A DNA stretch of 5,943 nt, taken from assembly GCA_036514535.1 (NCBI GenBank), contig DATBWZ010000013.1, positions 1 through 5,943 on the forward strand, given 5' to 3'. Shown piece by piece: positions 5,403-5,943 of the stretch. The position numbers were made by a program, and so were the translations under genes. Source of the DNA: DATBWZ01 sp036514535 (GTDB lineage: Bacteria; JAMCPX01; DATBWZ01). The notes beneath the pieces were generated by a model. It made no database searches. It was not told the origin of the DNA and saw nothing but the letters and a program-made list of their open reading frames with translations. Positions within the stretch are counted from its first letter, which is position 1; every line of letters begins with the position of its first letter.

Positions 5403-5943
5403 ATGAAAAGAAGCCGTTTAGTTCTGCTCATATCATTAATTGTGGTTTCTATTTTAACATTAAGAACGCTGAAGAAATTAAATTTTGCAGAAAATTTGAC
5501 CGGGCATACTGCTGCCGTTAAACACATTATTGATGGTGATACTATTGTTATTGATTATCAGGGCAGAAAAGAAAAGGCGAGATTGATTGGTATTAATACG
5601 CCCGAGATACACCATCCCGAAAAAGGCATTGAGCCCTACGGATATGAGGCAAAACGATTTGTTGAAGGGATTCTGAAAGCCGGAGACACAATCAGAATTG
5701 AATTTGACATACAGTTAAGGGATAAATATGGGCGATTGCTCGCTTATGTTTATCTGGCTGATGGCCGGTTTCTAAACGCTCTGCTTGTTGAAAACGGGTA
5801 TGCCCAGGTCATGACCATCCCGCCCAATGTCAGATACCAGGAATTATTTTTAAAACTCCAGCGAGTGGCAAGGGATAACAAACGCGGGTTGTGGAATTGT
5901 AATGGCAGGGATTGCCCCGCCCAAAATGCAGGGGTGATTCGCG
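5403..5943 (+). CDS. Thermonuclease-family (staphylococcal nuclease-like) protein, membrane-anchored or exported, partial at 3' end
   Basis: This is a staphylococcal-nuclease-fold endonuclease, expected to cleave DNA or RNA with Ca2+. 180 codons are visible and the frame is still open at the window edge. The N-terminus KRSR followed by a hydrophobic run (6-20) is a signal anchor or signal peptide with no clear AxA cleavage site. The nuclease domain (about 36-165) aligns well with Staphylococcus nuclease: IIDGDT (42-47, Asp46 equals D21), RLIGINTPE (60-68, Arg60 equals R35, Glu68 equals E43), HHPEKGIEPYGYEA (70-83), DKYGRLLAYVY (107-117, Arg111 equals R87) and RGLW (161-164). Position 65 is Asn where the staphylococcal enzyme has the Ca2+ ligand D40, a substitution I believe is common in bacterial homologues. 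A cysteine pair, Cys166 and Cys171, follows the domain. The gene diverges from tolQ. No Shine-Dalgarno precedes the ATG. Confidence 0.93.
   Translation, partial: MKRSRLVLLISLIVVSILTLRTLKKLNFAENLTGHTAAVKHIIDGDTIVIDYQGRKEKARLIGINTPEIHHPEKGIEPYGYEAKRFVEGILKAGDTIRIEFDIQLRDKYGRLLAYVYLADGRFLNALLVENGYAQVMTIPPNVRYQELFLKLQRVARDNKRGLWNCNGRDCPAQNAGVIR

Noticed and set aside
1..5943. Searched for CRISPR repeats, tRNA or rRNA genes, insertion-sequence ends, and a defence or toxin module.
   Set aside because: Nothing of the kind was seen. Nearly every base is covered by core envelope genes, tsaD or the nuclease, so an undescribed multi-gene system is not supported here.

Overview
The window looks like a chromosomal segment from a Gram-negative (diderm) bacterium. 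It carries an almost complete Tol-Pal envelope operon on the minus strand: tolQ, tolR, tolA/tonB-like, tolB, pal, cpoB (ybgF), then the first 190 codons of tsaD. A staphylococcal-nuclease-type gene diverges from it on the plus strand and runs off the right edge. Taxonomy is inference only: this gene order, a Pal with an extra DUF4398-like helical segment, a predicted lipoprotein CpoB and moderate base composition suggest Nitrospirota or Desulfobacterota (former Deltaproteobacteria) rather than an enterobacterium. A search of the TsaD or TolQ proteins would settle it.

Layout, right to left on the minus strand: tolQ (5333-4656), 29-nt gap, tolR (4626-4207), 2-nt gap, tolA-like (4204-3452, TTG start), 1-nt overlap, tolB (3452-2091), 22-nt gap holding the one textbook Shine-Dalgarno site, pal (2068-1313), 1-nt gap, cpoB (1311-571), 0-nt gap, tsaD (570 to beyond 1). 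No gap is large enough for an ordinary terminator plus promoter, so one transcript from the 5334-5402 intergenic region is the simplest reading. That 69-bp region holds a TTGACT/TAAATT sigma70-like promoter for tolQ, an extended -10 element (TGATAAAAT) for the nuclease, and a perfect 7-bp inverted repeat over the tolQ -10.

Function: TolQ and TolR form the proton-driven inner-membrane motor that energises TolA. TolA reaches across the periplasm to TolB and Pal, which is lipid-anchored in the outer membrane and binds peptidoglycan. CpoB links this machine to cell-wall synthesis at the division site. TsaD makes the t6A modification of ANN-decoding tRNAs and is the odd member, since its cytosolic role has no obvious tie to the envelope. 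The divergent nuclease is predicted to be membrane-anchored or exported.

No RNA genes, CRISPR arrays, insertion sequences or integration sites were seen, and no stretch over 300 bases lacks a gene. I did not find a wholly new system. The observations most worth a second look are the tsaD linkage, the Pal domain architecture, the lipoprotein form of CpoB, and the divergent promoters that appear to give nearly leaderless mRNAs.
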